This document shows positions 54,391 through 63,200 of a DNA stretch of 64,000 nucleotides, piece after piece (position 1 is the stretch's first letter; each line of letters begins with the position of its first letter). Position numbers and translations under genes: made by a program. The stretch is from contig JAIYAZ010000068.1 in the NCBI GenBank assembly GCA_027488755.1, positions 41,660 to 105,659 on the forward strand, written 5' to 3'. A model generated the notes under the pieces. That model saw nothing but the letters and a program-made list of their open reading frames with translations, did not search any database and was not told the DNA's origin. The stretch comes from Verrucomicrobiaceae bacterium. GTDB lineage: Bacteria; Verrucomicrobiota; Verrucomicrobiia; Chthoniobacterales; JAATET01.

Positions 54391-55092
54391 ATGAAGATGT
54401 TCCTGCGATTCGTTCCGTTGATGCTGGTAACCGGGGCCGGCATTCTGCTGGCGGGCTGTGCCTCGGTGAGTTTGCAGCGGGAGCAATGGGGCGAGGAACG
54501 GCCGCCGATGGCGCGCGAAATTCTCGTCGAGCCCTTCAGCGCGCCGCCGGAGGGGTTGCGGGTCGATCGCGAAAGTGAGGAACTCGATGCCTTCCGGAGT
54601 CAATTGGCGGCGGGCCTGTCCGGGCAGTTGGCGGAGCGACTGACGAAGCACGTTGCGCCGGCGCGGGTGCTCGCGCCTGGGGAACGTCCGCCGACGGGGG
54701 CGTGGCTGCTCACCGGCACGGTGACCCGCGTCGAGCAGGGGAGCCGCGCGATGCGCAGTCTTCTGGGGTTCGGCCTCGGGGGCACGAAGATGGAGGTCGA
54801 GGCCCGGCTTTGGGTGGTGGCGCGTGATGGCCGGCGCCGTCCGCTCGCGGAGTTTGCGACCACGGGCGGCTCGAACGCGGAGCCCGGGGCGTTGCTGGGC
54901 GGGCCGTTCACGGCGGTGCCGCGTCTCGTGATGCAGGCCACGCTCACGGGCGTGTCGGCCGATACCCGGCGCACGGCGCGCACGCTGACGGCGGCGATCT
55001 CCGAGGAGCTGCGCGCCCGCGGTTACCCGCTGGCGGGCGACCCGCTCGTCGCCAAGCGGCTGGGGAGCCTGCCCGGGGCGGCGGAGCGGTAG
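54391..55092 (+). CDS. Putative lipoprotein (DUF4410-like)
   Basis: 233 residues from ATG 54391, chosen over upstream ATGs because GAAGG lies 7 bp before it. Signal with lipobox LLAGC (about Cys23). The mature part has AREILVEPFSAPPEG, LSGQLAERLTKHVAPARVL, AWLLTGTVTRVEQGSRAMRSLLGFGLGGTKMEVEARL (in part) and a C-terminal helix with TARTLTAAISEELRARGYPL. The pattern GTxxxxxxGSRAxRxxxGFGxGxTxM is the DUF4410 signature seen in outer-membrane lipoproteins. Function unknown. Confidence 0.8.
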   Translation: MKMFLRFVPLMLVTGAGILLAGCASVSLQREQWGEERPPMAREILVEPFSAPPEGLRVDRESEELDAFRSQLAAGLSGQLAERLTKHVAPARVLAPGERPPTGAWLLTGTVTRVEQGSRAMRSLLGFGLGGTKMEVEARLWVVARDGRRRPLAEFATTGGSNAEPGALLGGPFTAVPRLVMQATLTGVSADTRRTARTLTAAISEELRARGYPLAGDPLVAKRLGSLPGAAER

Positions 55093-55096
55093 GATT

Positions 55097-55963
55097 TCAG
55101 CGGCCTTCCGGCGCTGCTGGATCAAGGCGGAAGCGCTGACGATAGGCGCTTGGGGCGAGGCCGGTGTGGGCGCGGAACCGGCGGGAGAAATGGAATTCGT
55201 CTGCGTAGCCGACGGCGGCCGCAACGCGCTTGATGGCCTCGTCGGTGGTGGCGAGCTGCTGGCAGGCGGCGCGCATGCGCAGCGCGAGGAGGGTGCGGGC
55301 CGGGGGCGTTTGAAATTGCCGGGCCCACTCGCGCCGGAAGGTGGAGACCGACATGCCGGCGTTGCGGGCGAGGGCGGCAAAATCGACGGGTTGACCGGGA
55401 TCGTCACGCAGGCCGGCGAGGGTGAGTTCCAGGGGATTGGCGGTGCCGGCGGAGGGCGCGGGGGCGGAAAGCGTGGCGAGCAGAATGTGCTCCCAGACGC
55501 GGTCCATGTGGTCGGCGGCGTGCTCGGGATCGGGCCGGTTCGTGAGGGGAAGAAGGTCGCGGAGGAGGGCGCGCACGCGGGCGGGGTCCGCCATTGGCCA
55601 CACCGGGAGATCGGCGCGGAGAAAGCCGTTGCGCTCGAGGGCGGGGCGGGTGCGGGCGTCGTAGATGACGTAACATTCGTCCCAGGTGCGGTGACCGTCC
55701 GCGGGTCCGTATTCCACGAATTCGCCGGGCCACTGGGTGAGGACGCACGGTGCGGTCACGGTCCAGACGCGACCGGCGCGGCGGAAGCGGCCGCCGCCGC
55801 GCAGGATGAGCGAGAAGTTGCAGGTCGAGAAGGCGTGGCGCACCCAGAGCGGTTTGCCGGCAATAAAACTCGTGCTCACGACGGGCAGGGCGGAGGGAAA
55901 GCGCCGGGTGTAGGGGGCCCAGTGCTTGATCAAAAAGTCCATGGCTTTGGATAAAATGCTCAT
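55097..55963 (-). CDS. AraC-family transcriptional regulator
   Basis: 288 residues. N-terminal effector domain about 25-110 (cupin-like, FSLILRGGGRFRRAG and VLTQWPGEFVEYGP). C-terminal double HTH about 185-280: VDFAALARNAGMSVSTFRREWARQF (in part), TLLALRMRAACQQLATTDEAIKRVAAAVGYADEFHFSRRF (in part) and GLAPSAYRQRF. Typical sugar-responsive AraC layout. Divergent from the ThuA/Gfo-Idh pair (26 bp between starts), which it probably controls. Its 3' end lies 5 bp from the lipoprotein stop. Confidence 0.9.
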   Translation of the reverse strand: MSILSKAMDFLIKHWAPYTRRFPSALPVVSTSFIAGKPLWVRHAFSTCNFSLILRGGGRFRRAGRVWTVTAPCVLTQWPGEFVEYGPADGHRTWDECYVIYDARTRPALERNGFLRADLPVWPMADPARVRALLRDLLPLTNRPDPEHAADHMDRVWEHILLATLSAPAPSAGTANPLELTLAGLRDDPGQPVDFAALARNAGMSVSTFRREWARQFQTPPARTLLALRMRAACQQLATTDEAIKRVAAAVGYADEFHFSRRFRAHTGLAPSAYRQRFRLDPAAPEGR

Positions 55964-55989
55964 GGATTCACGGCGGGAGGAAGGATTAA

Positions 55990-56646
55990 GTGATTCCCAT
56001 AGACATGAAACGCGCGCTGTTATTCTGGGGTGGCTGGCCGGGGCATCAACCGGAGGCGTTTGCCGGGCGACTGGCGGCGGAGTTGGCTGGGCATGGGTTT
56101 GAGCCCGAGCTGGTGAATTCGCTGGAGGGGCTGGCGGACGCGGAGGCGCTGCGGCGCTTTGATTTGATTGTCCCGGGCTGGACGATGGGCACGCTCACGC
56201 CGGAGCAGTCGCGCGGGTTGCGCGATGCGGTTCGCGCGGGCGTGGGGCTCGGCGGTTTGCACGGGGGCATGGGCGACGCGTTTCGCGGGGATCTCGATTA
56301 TGAGTGGATGGTGGGCGGGCATTTTGTGGGCCACCCGCACGTGGGGGCCTACACGGTTCGGGTGGGGGCGACGGGGCATCCCGTGACGGCGACGCTGCCG
56401 GCGGAGTTTGCGTATGAGTCCGAGCAATATTATCTGCTCGTTGATCCCGCGGTGGAGGTGCTGGCGGAGGCCGACTACGTCTGGGCGGGCGGGCGGTGCG
56501 TGATGCCGGTGGCCTGGGTGCGGCCCTGGGGCGAGGGGCGGGTGTTTTACAGCGCGCTGGGGCATGATCCCGCGGAGCTGGACCGCTTTCCCGCCTCGCT
56601 TGAGCTGGCGGTGCGCGGGCTGCGCTGGGCGGCGCGCGATCTTTGA
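55990..56646 (+). CDS. ThuA-family protein
   Basis: 218 residues from GTG 55990, supported by AGGAAGG five bases upstream; ATG 56005 (213 residues, MKRALLFWGGW) is the alternative. ThuA fold without a signal peptide: LLFWGGWPGHQPEAFAGRLAAEL (in part), FDLIVPGWTMGTLT, VGLGGLHGGMGDAF, VGGHFVGHPHVGAYTV, PVAWVRPWGEGRVFYSALGHD. The cytoplasmic ThuA group is linked to use of disaccharides such as trehalose and to Gfo/Idh partners. The Gfo/Idh gene starts 26 bp later. Confidence 0.88.
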   Translation: MIPIDMKRALLFWGGWPGHQPEAFAGRLAAELAGHGFEPELVNSLEGLADAEALRRFDLIVPGWTMGTLTPEQSRGLRDAVRAGVGLGGLHGGMGDAFRGDLDYEWMVGGHFVGHPHVGAYTVRVGATGHPVTATLPAEFAYESEQYYLLVDPAVEVLAEADYVWAGGRCVMPVAWVRPWGEGRVFYSALGHDPAELDRFPASLELAVRGLRWAARDL

Positions 56647-56672
56647 GTTTTTCCCGAACGATTTTTCAAACC

Positions 56673-57788
56673 ATGACATCCCCACTCCCCCCGGTCCGCG
56701 TCGGCATCATCGGCTGCGGCAACATTTCCAAGGCGTATTTCGAGCGTTGCCGGCTCTTTCCCAATCTTGATCTGGTGGCCTGCGCGGACCTGGATTTCGC
56801 CCGGGCCGAGGCGGCCGCGCAGACCTACGGCGTGCGGGCGCAGACGCTTGAGGAGTTGCTGGGCGCCGAGGACGTGGCCATCGTGATCAATCTCACGGTG
56901 CCCCTCGCGCACCGGGAAATCGACGAGCGCATCCTCGCGGCGGGGAAGCATGTTTTCAGCGAAAAGCCGTTTGCGCTCGATATGGCGGAGGGCGGGAGCG
57001 TGGTGGGGGCGGCTTTGGCGGCGGGTTGCCGCGTGGGCTGCGCGCCCGACACGGTGCTCGGGGCGGCGGTGCAGACGTGCCGGGGGTTGGTCGACGGGGG
57101 CGCGATCGGGCGGCCCGTGGCCTTTGCGGCGACGATGATGGGCCGGGGGCATGAGCACTGGCATCCCTCGCCGGAGTTTTATTATCAGCGCGGGGGCGGG
57201 CCGATGTTTGACATGGGGCCCTATTACCTTCATGCGCTGATCACGCTGCTCGGGCCCGTGCGGCGGGTGAGCGGGATGGCGGTGATCACGCACGCGGAGC
57301 GGGAGATTCGCAGCGAGCCGAAGCGGGGGACGCGGATGCGGGTCGAGGTGCCGACGCATGTGACGAGCCTGCTGGAGTTTGCGAGCGGGGTGACGGGCAC
57401 GCTGGTGACGAGCTTTGACGTGCCGGGGCCGTTTACGAATCCCGTGATCGAAATTTACGGCACGGAGGGAACGCTGCGGGTGCCGGATCCGAACGGTACC
57501 AACGGCGTGCCGCAGATCGGCGCGGCGGGCGAGCGGGAGTGGCGCGAGGTGCCGCACACGCATCCCTACGCCGATGGCTCGCGCGGCCTCGGGGTGGCGG
57601 ATCTGGCGGCGGCGCTGGTGTCGGGGCGCGACCATCGCGCGAACGAACGCATCGCGCTGCACGCGCTGGAGATCATGGAGGCGATCCACGTGAGCGCCGC
57701 GGAGTCGCGGCATGTGACGCTGCGGACGACCTGCGAGCGGCCCGCCGCGATGCGCACGGATTTGCCGCCATTTGTGCTGGAGGCGTAG
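56673..57788 (+). CDS. Gfo/Idh/MocA-family oxidoreductase
   Basis: 371 residues from ATG 56673. Rossmann motif VGIIGCGNISKAYFERC, INLTVPLAHREIDERILAAGKHVFSEKPFAL (Lys of EKP, written in part), EFYYQRGGGPMFDMGPYYLHALI in the C-terminal domain with active-site Asp/Tyr/His region, then SLLEFASGVTGTLVTSFD. Cytoplasmic. Forms a ThuA - Gfo/Idh operon under a divergent AraC regulator; a 3-keto-sugar or inositol-type substrate is likely but not readable. Confidence 0.92.
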   Translation: MTSPLPPVRVGIIGCGNISKAYFERCRLFPNLDLVACADLDFARAEAAAQTYGVRAQTLEELLGAEDVAIVINLTVPLAHREIDERILAAGKHVFSEKPFALDMAEGGSVVGAALAAGCRVGCAPDTVLGAAVQTCRGLVDGGAIGRPVAFAATMMGRGHEHWHPSPEFYYQRGGGPMFDMGPYYLHALITLLGPVRRVSGMAVITHAEREIRSEPKRGTRMRVEVPTHVTSLLEFASGVTGTLVTSFDVPGPFTNPVIEIYGTEGTLRVPDPNGTNGVPQIGAAGEREWREVPHTHPYADGSRGLGVADLAAALVSGRDHRANERIALHALEIMEAIHVSAAESRHVTLRTTCERPAAMRTDLPPFVLEA

Positions 57789-57809
57789 GCGGGCCGGTTC
57801 TCCGCGGGC

Positions 57810-57846
57810 AAAAAAATCCCGGGGACTCCGTGGTGAGCGCCCGGGA
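57810..57846 (-). terminator. Terminator after the small secreted protein gene
   Basis: On the minus strand TCCCGGG (57846-57840) pairs with CCCGGGA (57823-57817) around a 16-nt loop that has its own CTC/GAG pairing, followed by seven T. It terminates the tandem-pair transcript. Confidence 0.75.
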
Positions 57847-57868
57847 GGAAGGTCGTGGGGGGCGGCGC

Positions 57869-58369
57869 TTAGCGGGTGCCGCGCTTGATGAGCAGGCTGA
57901 CGTTGGCGGAGGCCTTTACGGGGCTGAGCTCGGAGAAGCCTTTGGGGATGCGGGCGGTCGGCACGACGTAACTGCCTGAGCTGGCGGTGACGGTGGTTTT
58001 GAGCGTGCGGGTGAAGGCGAGGGGTTTGGCGCCGAGGACGCGGTAGCTCATGGTGACGGTGGCGGTTTCGTTGGGCTGGAGCTGGATCTGGCCCGGGGGT
58101 TTTTTGAAGGGTTTGCCGTTGAGCGTGTAGGAGATGTCGAGGCGGGGCGGGAAGCCGGTGGGCGGGGTCGGGTTGCCGAGGATGTTGGTCTCGGTTTTGC
58201 GGCCGATGACGTAGGTCGTGGTGAGGGTGCCGGTGTTCGTGATGACGAAGGAGCAACCGCCGTTGGTTTTCCTGCCTTCGACGGTGACGCCAAGCTCAGC
58301 CGGGATGGCGGAGGCGTTCAGCACGGGGAGAAGGAGGACGGTGGCGAGGGCGAGGGCGAGGCGTTTCAT
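57869..58369 (-). CDS. Small secreted protein of unknown function, tandem copy 2
   Basis: 166 residues with a signal peptide (MKRLALALATVLLLPVLNASA). The mature part is beta-rich: GGCSFVITNTGTLTTTYVIGRKTE, PTPPTGFPPRLDISYTLNGKPFKK (in part) and an NETATVTMSYRVLG strand, ending SLLIKRGTR. One Cys. It looks like a single Ig/CARDB-like domain, but I assign no family. It lies 40 bp behind an 80%-plus identical copy and differs mainly in the segment before the last 20 residues. Confidence 0.8.
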   Translation of the reverse strand: MKRLALALATVLLLPVLNASAIPAELGVTVEGRKTNGGCSFVITNTGTLTTTYVIGRKTETNILGNPTPPTGFPPRLDISYTLNGKPFKKPPGQIQLQPNETATVTMSYRVLGAKPLAFTRTLKTTVTASSGSYVVPTARIPKGFSELSPVKASANVSLLIKRGTR

Positions 58370-58805
58370 GGATTTTTTGGGTGGGGGGTGGAAGGTCGCG
58401 GAGTGGCGCTTAGCGGGTGCCGCGCTTGATGAGCAGGCTGACGCTGTCGGAGGCGGTGACCGGGGTGAGTCGGAACTTCGGGACGCGCGCGGCCGGAGTA
58501 ATCGCGCTGGTCGAGCTGGCGGTGACGGTGGTCTTGAGCGTGCGGGTGAAGGCGAGGGGTTTGGCGCCGAGGACGCGGTAGCTCATGGTGACGGTGGCGG
58601 TTTCGTTCGGATCGAGTTGGATCTGGCCCGGGGGCTTTTTGAAGGGTTTGCCGTTGAGGGTGTAAGAGATTTCGAGGCGGGGCGGGAAGCCGGTGGGCGG
58701 GGTCGGGTTGCCGAGGATGCTGGTTTCGGTTTTGCGGCCGATGACGTAGGTCGTGGCGAGGTTGCCGGTGTTCGTGATGACGAAGGAGCAGCCGCGGTTG
58801 GACTT
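57990..58805. repeat. Tandem gene duplication: near-identical segments 57990-58265 and 58530-58805
   Basis: Two copies of about 275 bp in direct orientation, about 540 bp apart, with roughly nine in ten bases identical by eye, covering most of the two secreted-protein genes. Differences cluster at the signal-peptide junction and near the 3' end. Matching 3' ends are also seen at 57871-57903 and 58412-58444. Confidence 0.85.
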
Positions 58806-58901
58806 CTTGGCCTCGACGGTGACGCCGAGCGTGTATTGCGCGGAGGCATTCAGCACGGGGAGAAGGAGGACGGCGGCGAGAGCGAGGGCGAAGCGTTTCA
58901 T
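58410..58901 (-). CDS. Small secreted protein of unknown function, tandem copy 1
   Basis: 163 residues from ATG 58901, signal peptide MKRFALALAAVLLLPVLNASA. Mature part matches copy 2 nearly throughout (RGCSFVITNTGNLATTYVIGRK, KKPPGQIQLDPNETATVTMSYR), but is shorter around ITPAARVPKF. Upstream member of the pair on the minus strand; both share one probable terminator after copy 2. Signal peptide and single Cys suggest a periplasmic or surface location. Function unknown. Confidence 0.8.
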   Translation of the reverse strand: MKRFALALAAVLLLPVLNASAQYTLGVTVEAKKSNRGCSFVITNTGNLATTYVIGRKTETSILGNPTPPTGFPPRLEISYTLNGKPFKKPPGQIQLDPNETATVTMSYRVLGAKPLAFTRTLKTTVTASSTSAITPAARVPKFRLTPVTASDSVSLLIKRGTR

Positions 58902-59072
58902 GGTGGGGTGAGTTGAGGTGGGGGCGAGGGGGGATAAGTCCTTCAGGCTGAACAAACGGGCTGGGGTGCCGTTCCGCAACCAAATTCGCCGCGGGGTTTG
59001 ATGCGGGTGAAGGGCATGACGGGATTGCGGGTCGGGGGGATTGATGGTTTTGTGGGGGCGAATTGCCCGGCC

Positions 59073-60209
59073 ATGGAATCGCCCCTCATCAACCTTGCGG
59101 ACTGGGAAGAGCGCGCGGCGGGCGTGCTGCCGCGGGAGGTGTTTGATTATTACGCGGGGGCGGCGTGGGACGGGGTGACGCTGCGGGCGAATCACGCGGC
59201 CTACGCGCGGCTGGCGATTCATTACCGGGTGATGCGGGACGTGCGGGCGCCGGATGCGCGCTGCCGGGTGTTTGACCTCGAGCTGCCCGGGCCGGTCTGC
59301 GTGGCGCCGACGGCGTTTCATCGGCTGGCGCATCCGGAAGGGGAATTGGCAACGGCGCGCGGAGCGGGGCAGGCGGGGGCTTTGATGACGCTGAGCAGCC
59401 TTTCGACTTGCCGGCTGGAGGACGTGGCGGCGGCGGCGGGCGGGCCGCTGTGGTATCAGCTCTACATCAACCGCGACCGCGGGTTCACCCGGGAGTTGGT
59501 GCAGCGGGCGGTTGCGGCGGGTTATCGCGCGATCGTGGTGACTTGCGACGCGCCGGTGTGGGGCATCCGGGAGGCGGACGTGCGCAACGGCTTTCACCTT
59601 CCGCCGGGGATTGAGCCGGTGAATCTGATGGCTTCCACCGCGGATTCCGGCGCGCACAGCCACCGCGGGGCGGGCATGACGGAAATGATGGCGTGGATGC
59701 TCGACGCGACGCTCACGTGGAAGGACGTGGCGTGGATCGCGGAGGAGGCGGGGGTGCCGGTGCTCGTGAAGGGGATTTGCCGGGCGGACGATGCGCGCGA
59801 GGCGCTGCGGCACGGGGCGGGGGGCGTGATTGTCTCGAACCACGGGGGGCGTCAGCTCGACGGGGCGCCGGCGACGATTTCGGTGCTGCCGGAAATTGTG
59901 GCGGCGGTTGGCGGGCGCGGGCCGGTGTTGATTGACGGGGGCATTCGCCGCGGGACGGATGTGCTGAAGGCGCTGGCGCTCGGGGCGACGGCGGTGCAGG
60001 TCGGGCGGCCCGTGCTTTGGGGCCTGGCCACGGACGGCGCGGCGGGGGTGACGCGGGTGCTGGAGCAACTGCAGCGCGAACTGGTGCATGCCATGGCGCT
60101 GGCCGGGGCGGCTTCGGTGGCGGATCTGCGCGACGACCTTGTGCGGGCCATTCCGTCCGATTTTTCGATTTCCGCAAACCTCCACCCCGGGCATGCTCCC
60201 TGCTCATAA
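59073..60209 (+). CDS. FMN-dependent alpha-hydroxy-acid oxidase/dehydrogenase (glycolate/lactate oxidase-like)
   Basis: 378 residues from ATG 59073; earlier in-frame ATGs give a stretch unlike the family. TIM-barrel FMN enzyme: REVFDYYAGAAWDGVTLRAN, RVMRDV, APTAFHRLAHPEGELATARGAGQAG (in part), LWYQLYINRDRGFT, the catalytic VLVKGICRADDA, SNHGGRQLDGAP (active His and Arg) and GGIRRGTDVLKALALGA. It oxidises L-lactate, glycolate or mandelate-type 2-hydroxy acids, using O2 or quinone. L-lactate is the product of the fucose pathway at the start of the window, but the genes are 55 kb apart, so a link is only possible. Confidence 0.9.
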   Translation: MESPLINLADWEERAAGVLPREVFDYYAGAAWDGVTLRANHAAYARLAIHYRVMRDVRAPDARCRVFDLELPGPVCVAPTAFHRLAHPEGELATARGAGQAGALMTLSSLSTCRLEDVAAAAGGPLWYQLYINRDRGFTRELVQRAVAAGYRAIVVTCDAPVWGIREADVRNGFHLPPGIEPVNLMASTADSGAHSHRGAGMTEMMAWMLDATLTWKDVAWIAEEAGVPVLVKGICRADDAREALRHGAGGVIVSNHGGRQLDGAPATISVLPEIVAAVGGRGPVLIDGGIRRGTDVLKALALGATAVQVGRPVLWGLATDGAAGVTRVLEQLQRELVHAMALAGAASVADLRDDLVRAIPSDFSISANLHPGHAPCS

Positions 60210-60273
60210 CTAACGGGCATTCTTTGCGGCCGCCCCGGCCTGCCCCCATCCCGCTCGCCCGCCCCACCGTTTC

Positions 60274-63200
60274 ATGAACTCCCCCACCTTTCGCCGCGCT
60301 CTGGCCGTGGCGGCGCTTCTTCTTTTGGCCGCAACGGCCATGCTGGGCTGGTTTTCATCCGGGGATTCCGCCGGGCGGGCGACCGCGGCGGCGCCCCGAG
60401 CGGACGCTGCGCCGCTTGTCAGGAATTTGCCGCCGGCCGCGGTTCCCTTGCTTGGATCCGGCGCGGCTCAGGCCCCGGCGGGTGGGAACGGGCGTGCCGT
60501 TCCTGCGGCTTCCCCCGCATTGAGGGCGGCGGCGGCGCCCGCCTTTGACGGCCGCATTGTCCTGAATGCCGGTTCCGGCCCGCGGCCCTACGTCCTTGCG
60601 CTCGACGAGCTCGTGCGCAAACACCCCGACGGGCGTATCGAGACCGTGGCGGTGGACCCGGCGGGGGGCCTGGCGGGGGGCCTGGCGGGGTTGCGCGACA
60701 GCTGGCAGCGGCTTTCGCGCGGGGGTGAGGGCGTGATTTATCCGGTGGTTTACGAGGAAGGCGTTCCCCGGAGTGCTACCTCGCGTCGGCTCGTGACGGA
60801 GCGCGTGCGCATCGCGATGGAGTCCGGGCAGCCCGAGCCGGTCGTGCCTGGGGCGACGCAGGTCGATGCGCCCGATTACGCGCCCGGCCAACTCGTGGCG
60901 CACATGGAAAACGGCTTTGCCGCGCTGGACCGCATCGTTGAGGTGCGGGCTCTGCCCGGGGTCGCTTCGGCCGACGTGCTCCTCGCCCGCCAACCGACGC
61001 GGCGGGCATTGCCGAACGACCCGCTCATCGGCCAGCAGTGGCACCTCAAAAACACTGGCCAAAGCGGGGGAACCGCGGGGGTCGACATCAACGTGGAGTC
61101 GGTCTGGAACTATCCCGGCACCGGCTACCGCGGCACGGGCATTGTGGTCGGAGTGGTGGATGACGGCCTTGAAACAGCGCATCCCGACCTCGCCGCGAAC
61201 GTCCGCACGGACATCGACTACGATTGGAACGACGCCACGCCCAACGACCCGAATCCCGGATCCGGCGATGATCACGGCACGTCCTGCGCGGGCAACGTCG
61301 CCGCCATCGGCAACAACTCCCTCGGGGTCTCCGGCAGCGCCCCGGCGGCCAAGGTTGTCGGCTTGCGGCTGATCGCGTCCACCGTCGGCGATCAGGAGGA
61401 GGCGGAGGCCATCGCGTGGCGCAATGATGTCATCCAGATCAAATCCAATAGCTGGGGGCCGGATGATTACACCTTTACGGTCGAGGAGCCGGGGGCGCTC
61501 GCGAAAGCCGCCTTCAAGACCGCCGCGCAAACCGGCCGCGGCGGCCGCGGCACGATCTTTATGTGGGCCGGCGGCAACGGCCGGGAGTCCGGCGACAACT
61601 CGAACTTGGACGGCTACGCGAACTCCATCTACACGATTGCCATCGGTGCCTTCAGTAACCAGAGCCGCCAGTCCTCCTACAGTGAGTCCGGGGCAAACCT
61701 CGTCGTTACCGCGCCATCGAGCGGCAACCTCACCCTCAGTGAGCTGGAAATCACCACGGTCGACCGTTCCGGCGCCGAAGGCTACAACACCGCCAGCGGC
61801 ACCGCCGGGAACTACGCGACCGACTTCGGCGGCACCTCCTCGGCCACCCCCACCGCCGCCGGCGTCGTCGCCCTCATGCTCCAGCGCAATCCGAACCTCG
61901 GCTGGCGCGACGTGCAGGAAATCCTCATCAAAACCGCGCGCAAGGTAAACTCCACCGACTCCGACTGGGTGACGAACTCCGCCGGGTTCAACTTCAACCA
62001 TAAGTTCGGCGCGGGCTTGATCGATGCCGCCGCCGCCGTGACCGCCGCGGCCACGTGGACGAACCTTGGGAACCAGACGTCCGCCGTGTCCACGCAAGCC
62101 TCGCTGAGCGTCGCCATCCCCAATAACAACGCCACCGGCATCACCCGCACCTTTGACCTCAGCGCCAGCAACCTGCGCGTCGAACATGTGACCGTGCGGC
62201 TCAACATCAATCACACCGCGCGCGGCAACCTTGAGATCACGCTCACCTCGCCGACCGGCGTCGCAAGCCGGCTCGCCGAGGTGCGCGGCGACACCGCCGA
62301 CAACTACGCCGACTGGACCTTCATGACCGTGCGCGACTGGGGCGAGACCTCGCGCGGCACCTGGACCCTGAAAATCGCCGACCGCAGCAGCACCGGCAAC
62401 ACCGGCGGCGGCACGCTCACCGCCGCCGAACTCACCGTCTTTGGCACGGCCGCCGCCCCGACGAACCCGGCGCCCATCGTCCAACTCACCGCGCCGGCCA
62501 ACGCCTCGACCTACAGCCCGAACGTGCCGGTCACGCTCACCGCCAACGCCACCGACCTCACCGCAAACGGCACCACGGGCGTGGTGTCCCGCGTCGATTT
62601 TCTCTCCGGGAACACCGTCATCGCCACCGACACCACGGCGCCCTACTCGTTTACGTGGACCCCGCCCGCCCCTGGCACCTTCGTCCTCAGCGCGCGGGCC
62701 CAGGACAGCGAAGGCGCGACTGGGTCCTCGGGCACCAGCACGATTACCGTCGCGAACCAGGTGCCCGCCATCAGCGCCGCCGCGATTACCCCCGGGCCGC
62801 AGGCCTTCAGCGACCAGGCCTTGACCGTCGCCCCGGTGGCCGGCGACCCCGAAAACGACCCGGTCACCTTCACCTACCGCTGGCAGTCCAGCAGCGATAA
62901 CGTCACCTTCACCGACATCGGCGGGCAGACCGCCGCCACGCTGTCGTCCGCCCCCGCCAACGCCGGGAAAATCTGGCGCTGCGTCGTCACCCCCGCCGAC
63001 GCGACCGCCAGCGGCACCGCGTTCACCACCGAAGGCGTGATGGTGCTCACCCGCCCGCCCGCCACCACGCCGCTCGGCGGCACGGTAAACTACGCGTGCG
63101 ACCTCGTTCTCCGCGGCTCGGCCACGAATTTCACCCGCGCCGCGATTCTCAATGAGTTCAGCCAGGGCAGCGGCACCTCCGAGTGGGTCGAACTCCTCAC

